From contig NZ_QJTE01000001.1 of the NCBI RefSeq assembly GCF_003217255.1, positions 806,001 to 870,000 on the forward strand: a stretch of 64,000 nt of DNA. The letters are read 5' to 3'. The notes under the pieces are model-generated. The model was not told the origin of the DNA. It did not search any database and saw only the letters and a program-made list of their open reading frames with translations. Each line of letters opens with the position of its first letter. Position 1 is the first letter of the stretch. The DNA comes from Pseudoroseicyclus aestuarii (lineage in GTDB: Bacteria; Pseudomonadota; Alphaproteobacteria; Rhodobacterales; Rhodobacteraceae). The translations under genes and the position numbers were made by a program. Positions 18,280 through 28,434 of this stretch are shown here, piece by piece.

Positions 18280-19169
18280 TGCGGCATGTCTCCCGAGACG
18301 TAGCGCGCGGCGGCTTTCACCGCGCGGGTAAGGGCGGCCTCGGGCGTCATGCCCGCGGCCTCTGAGGCGACGTGGGCCGCCATGAAGGTATCGCCCGCCC
18401 CGGTCACGCGCGCGGCCATGACCTCGGGCGGGTGCTGCGTATAGGTGCCCTCTGGGCCGGCCAGCGTCACCGCGCGGGCGCCGTCGGTGACGAGCACACG
18501 CCGCGCGCCGCGCGCCAGGAGGCCCTGGGCCCCGGCTTCGGAGGTGTCGAATTCCGATTGGCAGAGGATGCCGGCCTCTTCGAGGTTGACGTAAAGCGTG
18601 GCGGCCGGATGCTCGAGCAGGGCCAGAAGCCGCTCGGCCTTGCCGGGGCTGGCCGGGGCGACGCGCAGGTCGGCGCGCGCGAAAAGCGGCGAGGCGGCGA
18701 TCTCGTGCAGCAGCTCGACCGTCAGGTTGCCATCCAGCGCGACGGGGCCGTGCCAGGGCTGCGCCTCGCTCCCCAGACGCCCGTCCGATAGCGGCGCGAG
18801 AATCTTGGCGCCGGCCCGTTCCAGCGAATGGGCGTCTGCAATGGCGGCGATCAGCCCGTTCGCCCCCTCGATCGCCATGTAGACGTCGGTCGGCAGATCG
18901 GTGGAGCGGTAGAGCGTGTCCGAGATCAGGCCAAGCTGCCCGGCCTCTTCGATCAGGGCGTCGCCCTCGCTGTCGCGGCCGACGACCCCCAGCAGCGCGG
19001 GTGTCATGCCAAAGCGCGCGAGGGTCATCGCGATGTTCATCGCGACGCCGCCGGGCAGGCGGGCGATCCGCCCCGGCACATCGGAGCCAAGGCGCATGAC
19101 GGCGGGGCTGCGGCCGATCACGTCCCACAGGACGGCGCCGATGCACAGGATGTCGGGCTTACGGGTCAT
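18276..19169 (-). CDS. psuK: PfkB family sugar kinase, probable pseudouridine kinase
   Basis: A 297-residue ribokinase-family protein. It has the N-terminal substrate segment GGVAMNIAMTLARFG (about 42-56) and the C-terminal ATP/anion-hole signature VTGAGDTFMAAHVA (about 249-262) with the catalytic Asp. Because its stop overlaps the psuG start, it most likely phosphorylates pseudouridine, the step before PsuG. The chosen ATG (19169) has AGAGGGG upstream. No pseudouridine transporter gene is adjacent. Confidence 0.85.
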
Positions 19170-19385
19170 GCCGGCCCCTCTGCCGCAGGGCGGCGGGCCG
19201 GTCAATATGGCCGCGTGGCGCCCCGGCGGCAGCACGCCCTTGCACCCCGGGCCGCGCTGCAGTAAGGGCAGCGGACATTCGCAGGCGAGGGCGGGCCATC
19301 CGGACAGACATCCCGGATCGGTCCACCGGTTGAGAGCACCCGCTCTTCAAATCCCTCGCCGAGGCCAAACCGGAAAGGAAAAGGC
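19170..19385. other. Divergent control region between psuK and rpsB
   Basis: This 216-base gap must hold the promoters of psuK and the rpsB-tsf operon. A TTGCAC (19240-19245) is a possible -35 for rpsB, but the base at the expected -10 distance (TAAGGG) is poor. GGAAAGGAAAAGGC just before the rpsB ATG is a strong ribosome site. Confidence 0.4.
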
Positions 19386-20207
19386 ATGGCTCTTCCCGAG
19401 TTCACCATGCGCCAGCTGCTTGAGTCTGGCGTTCACTTCGGTCACCAGACCGCGCGCTGGAATCCCCGCATGGGCGAGTTCATCTACGGCGCCCGCAACG
19501 GCATCCACATTCTCGACCTGACGCAGACCGTCCCGATGCTGGACAAGGCTCTGCAGGTCATCCGCGACACCGTCGCCCGTGGCGGCCGCGTCCTCTTCGT
19601 CGGCACCAAGCGTCAGGCCGCCGGCCCGATCGCCGAAGCCGCCGAGAAGTCGGCCCAGTTCTACATGAACCACCGCTGGCTGGGCGGCACACTCACCAAC
19701 TGGCAGACCGTCAGCCACTCGATCAACCGCCTGCGCGCGATCGACGAGGCCGCGGCCAACGGCTTCGAGGGCCTGACCAAGAAAGAGCGTCTCGGCATGG
19801 AGCGCGAGCAGGCCAAGCTGCAGGCCAGCCTCGGCGGTATCCGCGAGATGGGCGGCGTTCCGGACCTGATGTTCGTGATCGACGTCAACAAGGAAGACCT
19901 GGCCATCAACGAGGCCAAGAAGCTGGGCATCCCGGTCGTCGCCGTCGTCGACACCAACTGCTCGCCTTCCGGCGTCGACTACATCATCCCCGGCAACGAT
20001 GACGCCGCGCGCGCCATCTCGCTCTACTGCGACCTGGCCGCCCGCGCCGCCCTCGACGGCATGAGCGCGCAGCTCGGCGCCGCCGGCGTCGACATGGGTG
20101 CGATGGAGCAGCAGTACGCGGAAGAGGGTCTTGCCGAGCAGGCCGCCGCTGACGCCGCCGCCGAGACCGCCGAAGCGCCCGCCGCCGACGAGACCGCGGC
20201 CCAGTAA
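19386..20207 (+). CDS. rpsB: 30S ribosomal protein S2
   Basis: A 273-residue S2 protein of the small ribosomal subunit. The starting block [21 protein letters not shown] and the later [24 protein letters not shown] and [10 protein letters not shown] are canonical. It is about 30 residues longer than E. coli S2 because of an Ala/Glu-rich acidic C-terminal tail (from about residue 235), common in alphaproteobacteria. First gene of the rpsB-tsf operon. Confidence 0.98.
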   Translation: MALPEFTMRQLLESGVHFGHQTARWNPRMGEFIYGARNGIHILDLTQTVPMLDKALQVIRDTVARGGRVLFVGTKRQAAGPIAEAAEKSAQFYMNHRWLGGTLTNWQTVSHSINRLRAIDEAAANGFEGLTKKERLGMEREQAKLQASLGGIREMGGVPDLMFVIDVNKEDLAINEAKKLGIPVVAVVDTNCSPSGVDYIIPGNDDAARAISLYCDLAARAALDGMSAQLGAAGVDMGAMEQQYAEEGLAEQAAADAAAETAEAPAADETAAQ

Positions 20208-20230
20208 GGCCAAGGCTGAAAAACTGTTAC

Positions 20231-20256
20231 GGACACGGGGGATGACCCCCGTGTCC
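20231..20256 (+). promoter_or_regulatory. rpsB-tsf intergenic hairpin
   Basis: An 11-bp perfect stem GGACACGGGGG/CCCCCGTGTCC with loop ATGA lies between rpsB and tsf. There is no T run, so it is more likely an attenuator or mRNA-processing stem that sets the S2:EF-Ts ratio than a full stop. Confidence 0.6.
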
Positions 20257-20282
20257 AGACCGATTCATCAAGGAGACCCGTG

Positions 20283-21158
20283 ATGGCTATCACTGCGAGC
20301 ATGGTGAAGGAGCTCCGCGAGAGCACCGGCGCCGGCATGATGGATGCCAAGAAGGCGCTGACCGAGACCGATGGCGACATGACCGCCGCCGTCGACTGGC
20401 TGCGCACCAAGGGCCTGGCCAAGGCCGCCAAGAAATCCGGCCGCACGGCCGCCGAGGGCCTTGTCGCCGTCGCGAGCGAGGCCGGCCGCGGCGTCGCCGT
20501 CGAGGTGAACTCGGAAACCGACTTCGTCGGCAAGAACGCTGAGTTCCAGGCGATGGTCGGCAAGATCGCCGATGCCGCCCTGACCGTCGACAACGTCGAG
20601 GCGCTGAAGACCGCGCAGGTCGATGGCAAGCCCGTCGAGACGGTCGTGACCGAGGCCATCGCCCGCATCGGCGAGAACATGAGCCTGCGCCGCATGGCCA
20701 GCGTCACCGGCGACAAGGTCACGGTCTACGTGCACAACCAGGTCACCGAGGGCATGGGCAAGATCGGCGTTCTCGTCGGCTATTCCGGCGGCGACGACGC
20801 CTTCGCCCGTCAGGTCGCGATGCATATCGCCGCCTCGAACCCGGCCTCGCTGAGCGAGGCGGATCTCGACCCCGAGATCCTCGCCAAGGAGCGGCAGGTC
20901 CAGATGGACATCGCCCGCGAGAGCGGCAAGCCCGAGCAGGTCATCGAGAAGATGATCGAAGGCCGGATGAAGAAATTCACCGCCGAATCGACGCTGCTGG
21001 GCCAGGCCTTCGTCGTGAACCCCGACCTGACGGTCGAGGCCGCGGCCGCCGAAGCCGGCGTGACGATCCAGGGCTTCGCCCGCCTCGCCGTCGGCGAAGG
21101 CATCGAGCGCGAGCAGGAAGACTTCGCCGCCGAGGTCGCCAAGACCCGCGGCGCCTGA
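20283..21158 (+). CDS. tsf: Elongation factor Ts
   Basis: A 291-residue guanine-nucleotide exchange factor for EF-Tu. The N-terminal UBA-like region ([20 protein letters not shown]), the SETDFVGKN core motif (about 79-87) and the C-terminal dimerisation part with LLGQAFV are canonical. The ATG at 20283 is used rather than the GTG just before it because AAGGAGA lies at the right distance. Second gene of the rpsB operon. Confidence 0.98.
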   Translation: MAITASMVKELRESTGAGMMDAKKALTETDGDMTAAVDWLRTKGLAKAAKKSGRTAAEGLVAVASEAGRGVAVEVNSETDFVGKNAEFQAMVGKIADAALTVDNVEALKTAQVDGKPVETVVTEAIARIGENMSLRRMASVTGDKVTVYVHNQVTEGMGKIGVLVGYSGGDDAFARQVAMHIAASNPASLSEADLDPEILAKERQVQMDIARESGKPEQVIEKMIEGRMKKFTAESTLLGQAFVVNPDLTVEAAAAEAGVTIQGFARLAVGEGIEREQEDFAAEVAKTRGA

Positions 21159-21183
21159 TCGCCCCAACGCGTCAGACGTTTTG

Positions 21184-21214
21184 CGCCGCCCCTGTCAAAG
21201 GGGGCGGCGTTTTC
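21184..21214 (+). terminator. Rho-independent terminator after tsf
   Basis: CGCCGCCCC/GGGGCGGCG stem of 9 bp with an 8-base loop, followed by TTTTCCGTTT, 25 bases after the tsf stop. Confidence 0.85.
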
Positions 21215-21445
21215 CGTTTCAAAGTAAGGGCCTGAAGGCCGATGCTCACGGGTTACAGGAACCGGCCCGCCGGCCGAAATTACCGGCAGACCGATTTACG
21301 GCCATCCCGCAGGGGCCTGATATCGCAGGCATCCGGGGACCGGGTTCCAGGCCAGAAAAGACCGCTGCACGGAACCCAGGTAGGGTAACCTAGCGGTAGC
21401 GTGATTTTAAGTCAGGTTTTACGGACTATGCGAGGGCAGGGGGCT
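21215..21445. other. Non-coding gap after the tsf terminator
   Basis: About 230 bases between the terminator and the 3' end of the convergent luxR-type gene. I see no protein-like frame and no clear structure; small palindromes (ACCGGCCCGCCGGCCG near 21262) are within what this base composition gives by chance. Confidence 0.4.
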
Positions 21446-22219
21446 TCACCCCTCGGCCTCAAGCACGAAGATCTGATTCGAATAGGCCGCTTTGAGAAGC
21501 GCCTGCGCGGTGGTCTCCGCATCCAGCGCCTCGCGCGCCAGCCGCAGGTGCTTTTCGATCGTCGCCGGCGTCAGCGCCATCAGCGCGGCGATGTCCTGCG
21601 TCGTCTTGCCGTCGCCGACCCATTCCAGCACTTCGCGCTGGCGCGCCGTCAGGCGGCGCGAGCCATGGGGCAGGGTCAGCAGCTTGAGATGCACGACGGT
21701 GTTCAGCACCATGAGCGTCTCGCCATGTCGCTCCCAGACCGCGTCGACCTCGGCTTGGGTAATTTCGGGGCGGGCCGTCAGGGCGATCGCGCCCTTGGAC
21801 CGCTGCGACCAGGGCGCGAAGCTGATCGTGTAGCCGGCCGAGACGCCCATGCGGCGGTTGAATTCCAGCACCTTCCGCTCCTCCGCCGAGAGGCTGCCGT
21901 CTTGCTCCCACTGCGCGAGGCGGCTCCAGCTGCAGGCGCCGTCGTTGGCCATTGCCCAATGTACCATTGGCGCCTGGCGGTAGAGCTCGTTGCGAAGAAA
22001 GCCATCGACATAGCCCGGCTCATGGGTGGTCAGCACGACCCAGTCGTCGGGATTGCCGAGAGAGGCATCCATCCTGTAGCGCGTAAAGCCGTAGAGCAGT
22101 CGATCGAAGCCGTAGCGCTTCATGCAGGCGGCATGCAGGTCCCAGACCTCGGCGGTGCGGCGGGCCTGGGTCAGCGCATGGAGGTGCCGCGTCAGCCCGG
22201 CTTCGTCGAGGCCGGTCAC
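21446..22219 (-). CDS. LuxR-family regulator with autoinducer-binding-like domain
   Basis: A 257-residue two-domain transcription factor. Residues about 15-165 form an AHL-binding-like domain and about 185-245 a LuxR helix-turn-helix ([36 protein letters not shown]). In the ligand domain the usual Y-x3-DP signature reads YRQAP, so the conserved Asp that contacts the homoserine lactone seems to be missing (alignment by eye). No luxI gene is near. The start is GTG at 22219, overlapping the aroQ stop (GTGA), so translation is coupled to aroQ. Confidence 0.85.
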   Translation of the reverse strand: MTGLDEAGLTRHLHALTQARRTAEVWDLHAACMKRYGFDRLLYGFTRYRMDASLGNPDDWVVLTTHEPGYVDGFLRNELYRQAPMVHWAMANDGACSWSRLAQWEQDGSLSAEERKVLEFNRRMGVSAGYTISFAPWSQRSKGAIALTARPEITQAEVDAVWERHGETLMVLNTVVHLKLLTLPHGSRRLTARQREVLEWVGDGKTTQDIAALMALTPATIEKHLRLAREALDAETTAQALLKAAYSNQIFVLEAEG

Positions 22220-22668
22220 GGCGGATCGAGATGCGACGCGAGGGCGCGCAGGCCCAACAGGTAGACATCCGTGCCGAAGCCCGCGATCTGCCCGAGCGCG
22301 ACCGGTGCGATGAGCGAGGTGTGGCGAAACGCCTCGCGCGCGTGGATATTCGACAGGTGCACCTCGATCACCGGCAGCGCCACGCCGGCGATGGCGTCGC
22401 GCAGCGCGACCGAGGTATGGGTATAGGCGCCGGCATTCAGGACGATCCCGGCATGCCGTCCACGTGCCTCGTGGATCGCGTCGATCAGCGCGCCTTCGTG
22501 GTTCGACTGCAGGAAGGCCAACTCGAGCCCGAGCGTCCCGGCAAGCGCGCGACACTGCGCCTCGACATCGGCGAGGGTCGCGCTGCCGTAGATCTCGGGC
22601 TGGCGCGTGCCGAGCAGATTGAGGTTCGGCCCATTGAGGACGAGGATCGAATGCATGTCTGTCATCAT
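22216..22668 (-). CDS. aroQ: 3-dehydroquinate dehydratase, type II
   Basis: A 150-residue cytoplasmic shikimate-pathway enzyme that dehydrates 3-dehydroquinate. Signatures are [17 protein letters not shown] with the catalytic Tyr (about residues 12-28), QSNHEG, and [15 protein letters not shown] with the catalytic His (about 100). Three in-frame ATG codons (22668, 22665, 22656) compete as start and none has a clear ribosome site; the first is given. It is followed directly by the luxR-type gene. Confidence 0.95.
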   Translation of the reverse strand: MMTDMHSILVLNGPNLNLLGTRQPEIYGSATLADVEAQCRALAGTLGLELAFLQSNHEGALIDAIHEARGRHAGIVLNAGAYTHTSVALRDAIAGVALPVIEVHLSNIHAREAFRHTSLIAPVALGQIAGFGTDVYLLGLRALASHLDPP

Positions 22669-22732
22669 GCAACTGTGACCGGTTTTAGTCGCCGCGCCAA
22701 GGTAGGATGGATCCGTACATTACATAATACAG

Positions 22733-22738
22733 ATTATA
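22733..22738 (-). promoter_or_regulatory. Possible -10 element of aroQ
   Basis: A perfect TATAAT reads on the minus strand about 65 bases before aroQ, inside an AT-rich island (22705-22755) that stands out from its surroundings. No good -35 hexamer is present at 16-18 bases, so an activator or an extended contact would be needed. Confidence 0.4.
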
Positions 22739-22815
22739 CGACTAACGCGTACTATGGAACGGGTGCCCATGATGCCTTATGCCGCCCCCATTCCCCCGAC
22801 ACCGCGCGGGGCAGC

Positions 22816-23284
22816 ATGAGCGACGAGACCATTTATTCCGGCCTGACGCAGCTTGGGCAAACCACGCATACTCCTTGACAGCCCCGAGACCGCGGTGCTG
22901 GAGCGCGTGCCCAACCCGCAGCCCGAGGCGCGCTATGCCGTGCGCTTCACCGCGCCGGAGTTCACCTCGCTCTGCCCGATGACCGGCCAGCCGGACTTCG
23001 CCCACCTGGTGATCGACTACGTGCCGCAGGACTGGCTGGTCGAGAGCAAGTCGCTGAAGCTGTACCTGACCAGCTTCCGCAATCACGGCGCCTTCCACGA
23101 GGATTGCACCGTCGCCATCGGCCTGCGCCTGCGAGAGCTGCTGGATCCGCATTGGCTGCGCATCGGCGGCTACTGGTATCCGCGCGGCGGCATCCCGATC
23201 GATGTCTTCTACCAGACCGGTGCCACCCCGCAGGATGTCTGGATCCCCGACCAGGGTGTGCCCCCCTACCGCGGTCGCGGCTGA
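22816..23284 (+). pseudogene. queF: queF, 7-cyano-7-deazaguanine reductase, with a one-base frameshift near codon 20
   Basis: QueF reduces preQ0 to preQ1 with NADPH in queuosine tRNA modification. The normal N-terminus ([10 protein letters not shown]) starts at the ATG at 22816 but meets TGA at 22876-22878. From 22877 the next frame continues with the whole catalytic domain: the Cys motif [24 protein letters not shown] and the C-terminal RGGIPIDVF. Removing one T of CCTTGAC restores the family sequence TPDSPE. A TTG at 22853 could start a shortened protein. Either a real inactivating mutation or a sequencing error; otherwise the protein would be about 155 residues. Confidence 0.8.
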
Positions 23285-23292
23285 CCCTAGGG

Positions 23293-23982
23293 TCAGCCGA
23301 GCGCGTAGCCCGATCCGCGCACCGTGCGCACCGGATCGGCGCCGCCGTTCTTGGTCAGGATCTTGCGTAGCCGTCCGACATGGACGTCGACGGTGCGCGT
23401 GTCGACGTAGATGTCGCGCCCCCAGACCCGGTCGAGCAATTGCTCGCGGCTCCAGACGCGGCCGGGCTTTTCCATGAAGGTGGCCAGCAGCCGGAATTCC
23501 GTCGGGCCCAGCTTCAGCAGGTCCTCGGCGCGGTGGACGCGGTGCGTCTCGGCATCGAGCGTGATGTCCTCGAAGGTCAGCATCTGCCCGACCGAGGCCG
23601 GCCGCGACCGGCGTAGCTGCGTCCGCACGCGGGCCATCAGCTCTGACACGGAATAAGGCTTGGTCACGTAATCGTCGGCGCCGGTCTCCAGCCCGCGCAC
23701 GAGATCCGTCTCCTCGGACCGGGCCGAAAGCATGATGATCGGCACCTGCCGCGTCTCGGCCCGCGTCTTGAGCCGGCGGCAGATCTCGATCCCCGAAACC
23801 GAGGGTAGCATCCAGTCGAGGACGATGACGTCCGGCGTCTCTTCCGAGACCATGACAAGCGCCTCTTCGCCATCGCCTGCCTCGGAGGTGCGGAACCCCT
23901 CGGACTGCAGGTTGTAGCTGAGGACCTCGCGCTGCGAGGGCTCGTCCTCGATGATCAGGACATGCGGTTGCACGCTGCGCAT
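23293..23982 (-). CDS. phoB: Phosphate regulon response regulator PhoB
   Basis: A 229-residue OmpR-family regulator. The receiver domain shows the acidic pair EDE (about 12-14), phospho-acceptor Asp in [10 protein letters not shown] (about 55) and KPYS Lys (about 107); the winged-helix domain (about 130-229) ends with [10 protein letters not shown]. When phosphorylated by PhoR it activates genes with Pho boxes such as the one before pstS in this window. It is the last gene of the pst-pho cluster, four bases after phoU. Confidence 0.96.
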   Translation of the reverse strand: MRSVQPHVLIIEDEPSQREVLSYNLQSEGFRTSEAGDGEEALVMVSEETPDVIVLDWMLPSVSGIEICRRLKTRAETRQVPIIMLSARSEETDLVRGLETGADDYVTKPYSVSELMARVRTQLRRSRPASVGQMLTFEDITLDAETHRVHRAEDLLKLGPTEFRLLATFMEKPGRVWSREQLLDRVWGRDIYVDTRTVDVHVGRLRKILTKNGGADPVRTVRGSGYALG

Positions 23983-23985
23983 GGT

Positions 23986-24702
23986 CTACTCCGCCTCGGT
24001 GGCGTAGGCCGTCTTGTCGGCCTTGGGCCGGGTGTCGTCGGGCATGGAGCCGGTGGCGATATAGACCACCTGCTCGGCCATGTTGGTGACCAGATCGCCC
24101 ATCCGCTCGATGTTCTTGGCCACGAAGTGAAGATGCATGCAGGCAGTGATGCTGCGCGGATCCTCCATCATGTAGGTCAGGAACTCGCGGAACAGCGCGT
24201 TGTACATCTGGTCGATGTCGTGGTCGCGGTGGATCACGTCCATCGCCAGATCGACGTCGCGCTGGGTGAAGGCATCCAGCGCATCCTTGAGCATGATCTC
24301 GACCTCGCGCGCCATTCGGCGCAGCGTGGCATCGGCGCCGGTGATCGGCCGCATCTCGACCAGCACCGTGGTGCGCTTGGCGATGTTCTTGGCGTAGTCC
24401 CCGACCCGCTCGAGGCTGGCGGCCAGCTTGAGCACCGAGAGGATGACCCGCAGATCGCGCGAGACCGGCGCCCGGATCGCGATGACGCGGGCGGCCTCCT
24501 CGTTCACGCGCTCCTCGATCTCGTCGATGGCGCGGTCGCCGCGGCGCACCTTCTCGGCCAGCTCGACGTCCCGCGATTCAAGGCTGCGCGCCCCGTCGAG
24601 GATGGCCGCCTCGACGAGGCCGCCCATCTTCAGGATCATCGCCTGGATCGCTTCGAGGTCGCGGTCGTAGGCGGATGCGATGTGTTGGTCCTGGTCCTGC
24701 AT
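23986..24702 (-). CDS. phoU: Phosphate transport system regulator PhoU
   Basis: A 238-residue helical protein that links the PstSCAB transporter with PhoR and represses the regulon when phosphate is plentiful. It has the two three-helix repeats; conserved metal-binding-type motifs are AxxLERVGDYAKNIA (about 95-109) and KNIERMGDLVTNMAEQ (about 192-207). It lies nine bases after pstB. Confidence 0.96.
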   Translation of the reverse strand: MQDQDQHIASAYDRDLEAIQAMILKMGGLVEAAILDGARSLESRDVELAEKVRRGDRAIDEIEERVNEEAARVIAIRAPVSRDLRVILSVLKLAASLERVGDYAKNIAKRTTVLVEMRPITGADATLRRMAREVEIMLKDALDAFTQRDVDLAMDVIHRDHDIDQMYNALFREFLTYMMEDPRSITACMHLHFVAKNIERMGDLVTNMAEQVVYIATGSMPDDTRPKADKTAYATEAE

Positions 24703-24711
24703 GGCTGGCCC

Positions 24712-25509
<798 letters not shown>

Positions 25510-25530
25510 AGTGAAGCCCCCTACCCTGCG

Positions 25531-26892
25531 TTACCAGCGCCGTTCGAACCGGCGCCGCAGCAGGACCGCGACGATGTTCATCAAAAGAAGGAAGGCCAGC
25601 AGGACGATGATGCCGCCCCAGGCCCGCTCGTAATAGGCCGGATCGGCCCGCTTGGCCCATTCGTAGATCTGCGCCGGCATGGCCGAGTTGGGATCGGTGA
25701 AGCCGCTCGTGAAGCTGTCCGGGTATTCGGAGGCGATGAAGCCGACCATGCCGATCAGCAAGAGCGGCGCCGTCTCGCCAAGCGCCTGTGCCAGCCCGAG
25801 GATGGTGCCGGTCAGGATGCCGGGCATCGCCAGCGGCAGCACGTGGTGCATCGTGGCCTGCATCTTCGAGGCGCCGACGCCGAGCGCGGCATCGCGGATC
25901 GAGGGCGGCACGGCGCGCAGCGAGGCGCGGGTCGAGATGATGATTGTCGGCAGCGTCATCAGTGTCAGCACCAGCCCGCCGACCAGCGGCGCCGAGGCCG
26001 GCAGATGCGCGAACTGGATGAAGGCCGCGAGGCCGAGGATACCGAAGACAATTGAAGGCACCGCCGCGAGGTTCGAGATGTTCACCTCGATCAGGTCGGT
26101 GAAGCGGTTCTCGGGCGCAAATTCCTCGAGGTAGATCGAGGCCGCGACGCCGATCGGTAGCGCGAGCAGAAGCACCACCAGCATCATGTAGAAGCTGCCC
26201 AAAACGGAGGCGCCGAGGCCGGCCTCCTCGGGGCGGGAATCGGAGGCATCCGTTCCGGTGATGAAATCGAGGTTGAAGCGCCGCTCGACCGAGCCCTCGG
26301 CCTTCAGCGCATCGATGATCTCGAGATGCGCGGCATCGAGGTTGGGATCGCGGGCCAGCGCCTCGCGGGTGACGCGGCCCTTCATGTAGCCATCGACGCG
26401 GGACGAGGCCAGCAGGTCGAACTCGACCGTCTCGCCCACGACCTCGGGGTTGGCCAGCACGTGGTTGCGCAGCTGCGCCGCCGCGCCAGAGGACAGGATG
26501 CGCGCCAGCCGGTCCGGGGTAACCTCGGTCTCGATGCCGGACTGCGCCAGCCGGTCCACCAGCGCCGCTTGGATTAGCGGCGCGTAGCTGAAGGTCGTCT
26601 TCTGCGCGATCACGGCGGGATCGCCCGTCGCATCGGGATCCAGCACCTCCTGGTCCAGCGTCACATCGACCTGGATGTAGGTCTGGGTGAAGGCCGGAAG
26701 CCCGTTCTTCACGATCGAGAAGAGCAGCACGCAGAGAAAGGCCATCGCGATCGAGATTGCCGCGATGCCATAGGCCCTGAAGCGCTTCTCGGCGCGGTTG
26801 CGGGCCTTGATGCGCGGGTTCTCCGCGAAAAGGGAGCCGCGGCGGGGCCCGTCCTGCTGCGGATGGGCCCCGCCCTCGGGGATGTCGGTCAT
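25531..26892 (-). CDS. pstA: Phosphate ABC transporter permease PstA (long form)
   Basis: A 453-residue inner-membrane permease. The C-terminal 250 residues have the binding-protein-dependent permease domain with the EAA loop (ALGVGASKMQATMHHVLPLAMPGILTG). E. coli PstA is about 296 residues; here a first helix (about 45-65) is followed by an extra 150-residue periplasmic segment before the permease core, as usual for the alphaproteobacterial form that carries a DUF3333-type N-terminus. The ATG overlaps the pstC stop (ATGA). Confidence 0.93.
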   Translation of the reverse strand: MTDIPEGGAHPQQDGPRRGSLFAENPRIKARNRAEKRFRAYGIAAISIAMAFLCVLLFSIVKNGLPAFTQTYIQVDVTLDQEVLDPDATGDPAVIAQKTTFSYAPLIQAALVDRLAQSGIETEVTPDRLARILSSGAAAQLRNHVLANPEVVGETVEFDLLASSRVDGYMKGRVTREALARDPNLDAAHLEIIDALKAEGSVERRFNLDFITGTDASDSRPEEAGLGASVLGSFYMMLVVLLLALPIGVAASIYLEEFAPENRFTDLIEVNISNLAAVPSIVFGILGLAAFIQFAHLPASAPLVGGLVLTLMTLPTIIISTRASLRAVPPSIRDAALGVGASKMQATMHHVLPLAMPGILTGTILGLAQALGETAPLLLIGMVGFIASEYPDSFTSGFTDPNSAMPAQIYEWAKRADPAYYERAWGGIIVLLAFLLLMNIVAVLLRRRFERRW

Positions 26893-28343
26893 TCGTACTG
26901 CTCCCGGTAGCGGCGCACGATCCAGAGTGCGAAGACGTTGAGGATCAGGGTGATGACGAAGAGCGTCATTCCCAGAGCGAAGGCGACGAGCGCCTCGGGG
27001 CTGGAGAAATCCGCGTCACCCGTCAACTGGCTGACGATCTTGGCGGTGACGGTGGTCATCGCCTCGAAGGGGTTGAGGTCGAGGCGCGCAGCGGCGCCGG
27101 CCCCCAGCACGACGATCATCGTCTCGCCGATGGCGCGGCTCGCGGCCAGAAGGACCGCACCGACGATGCCCGGCAGCGCCGCCGGAAGGATCACCTGCTT
27201 GACCGTCTCCGACTGCGTCGCGCCAAGGCCGAGGCTGCCGTCGCGCATGCTTTGCGGCACGGCGTTGATGATGTCGTCCGACAGCGAGCTGACGAAGGGA
27301 ATGAGCATGATGCCCATGACCAGCCCCGCCGTCATCACCGAGGTGCCGCCGCCCATCCAGCGCACGCCGAGCGCGCCGCCGGGGCCGAAGACATCCATCA
27401 GCAGCGGGCCGACGGTCAGCAGCGCGAAAAGGCCGTAGACGATGGTCGGAATGCCGGCCAGAACCTCGAGCATGGGCTTGGCCCAGGCCCGCACGGTGCG
27501 ATGGGCGTATTCCGACAGGTAGATCGCTGCCAAGAGGCCGATCGGCACCGCCACGAGCAGCGCGATCAGGCTGATGTAGAGCGTGCCCCAGAGCAGCGGC
27601 AGGATCCCCAGAGAGGAGCCGCCGCCGAAGCTGGGCGCCCAGGTCGTCCCGAACAGGAAATCTGCAGCCGGATAGAGGCCGAAGAACTTGATCGTGTTGA
27701 AGATCAGCGACAGCACGATGCCGATCGTGGTGCCGATGGCAACGCAGGCCGCGGCGATCAGCGCGCCTAGGATCGCCCGTTCGACCGAGGTGCGGGCGCG
27801 GAAACCGGGCGCAACGCGCCAGAGCGCGAAGGCCCCGAGGCCGACCGCAAGGCCGATGGTCAGGATGCTGCGCAGAAGCGCGCCGCGCCCCTCGATCGTG
27901 CGATAGCGCTGCGCCGCCTCGAGCACGCCGGGCGACACCTCGGAGGCCAGAGCCGTGCCGAAGTCGGACAGGCGGTCGCGCAGGCCGTCAGCCGTCAGGC
28001 CGCGCGCCTCCTGCGCCGTCAGCCCGCCCATCGCGATGGCGCGGTCGATGCCGCCGGCAAGGCGGGTCACGTCGCTCATCACCAGCGCGGCGTTGCGGTC
28101 TTCTTCCAGGACCAGCGGCCGCACCGACCTGTCGACGACCAGCGGCTGCAGCGCCAGCCAGAGGGCCAGCACGATCAGCGCCGGCCCCGCGGCCCAGAGC
28201 GCCGCGGAAAATCCGTAGTAGTTCGGGCGCGAATGCAGGTGGCGCTGATCGCCGTCCACGGCGCTCAGGGCGCGGCGGCGTGCGAGCACGAAGCACAGCG
28301 CCGCCACGGCCAGAACAACGAGGACGATCCAGAAAGTCGACAT
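26889..28343 (-). CDS. pstC: Phosphate ABC transporter permease PstC (long form)
   Basis: A 484-residue inner-membrane permease partner of PstA. The EAA loop LGLGATQSETVKQVILPAALPGIVGA is near residue 375. It is about 160 residues longer than E. coli PstC because of two N-terminal helices (about 3-20 and 47-67) and a periplasmic segment (about 68-155) before the permease core. It follows pstS after a 91-base gap with a strong hairpin. Confidence 0.93.
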   Translation of the reverse strand: MSTFWIVLVVLAVAALCFVLARRRALSAVDGDQRHLHSRPNYYGFSAALWAAGPALIVLALWLALQPLVVDRSVRPLVLEEDRNAALVMSDVTRLAGGIDRAIAMGGLTAQEARGLTADGLRDRLSDFGTALASEVSPGVLEAAQRYRTIEGRGALLRSILTIGLAVGLGAFALWRVAPGFRARTSVERAILGALIAAACVAIGTTIGIVLSLIFNTIKFFGLYPAADFLFGTTWAPSFGGGSSLGILPLLWGTLYISLIALLVAVPIGLLAAIYLSEYAHRTVRAWAKPMLEVLAGIPTIVYGLFALLTVGPLLMDVFGPGGALGVRWMGGGTSVMTAGLVMGIMLIPFVSSLSDDIINAVPQSMRDGSLGLGATQSETVKQVILPAALPGIVGAVLLAASRAIGETMIVVLGAGAAARLDLNPFEAMTTVTAKIVSQLTGDADFSSPEALVAFALGMTLFVITLILNVFALWIVRRYREQYE

Positions 28344-28368
28344 GAATGCGGGCCTTCGGTGTGGGGAC

Positions 28369-28391
28369 GGCCGGGCGTGGATCGCCCGGCC
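28369..28391 (-). promoter_or_regulatory. pstS-pstC intercistronic hairpin
   Basis: A perfect 9-bp stem GGCCGGGCG/CGCCCGGCC with a 5-base loop and no T run lies between pstS and pstC, next to a second GC-rich fold. Such stems usually stabilise the binding-protein message and lower expression of the membrane genes. Confidence 0.6.
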
Positions 28392-28434
28392 GGATCGTGG
28401 GGCGACGCCGGGCGCCGCCCCTGATGAACCTGGA

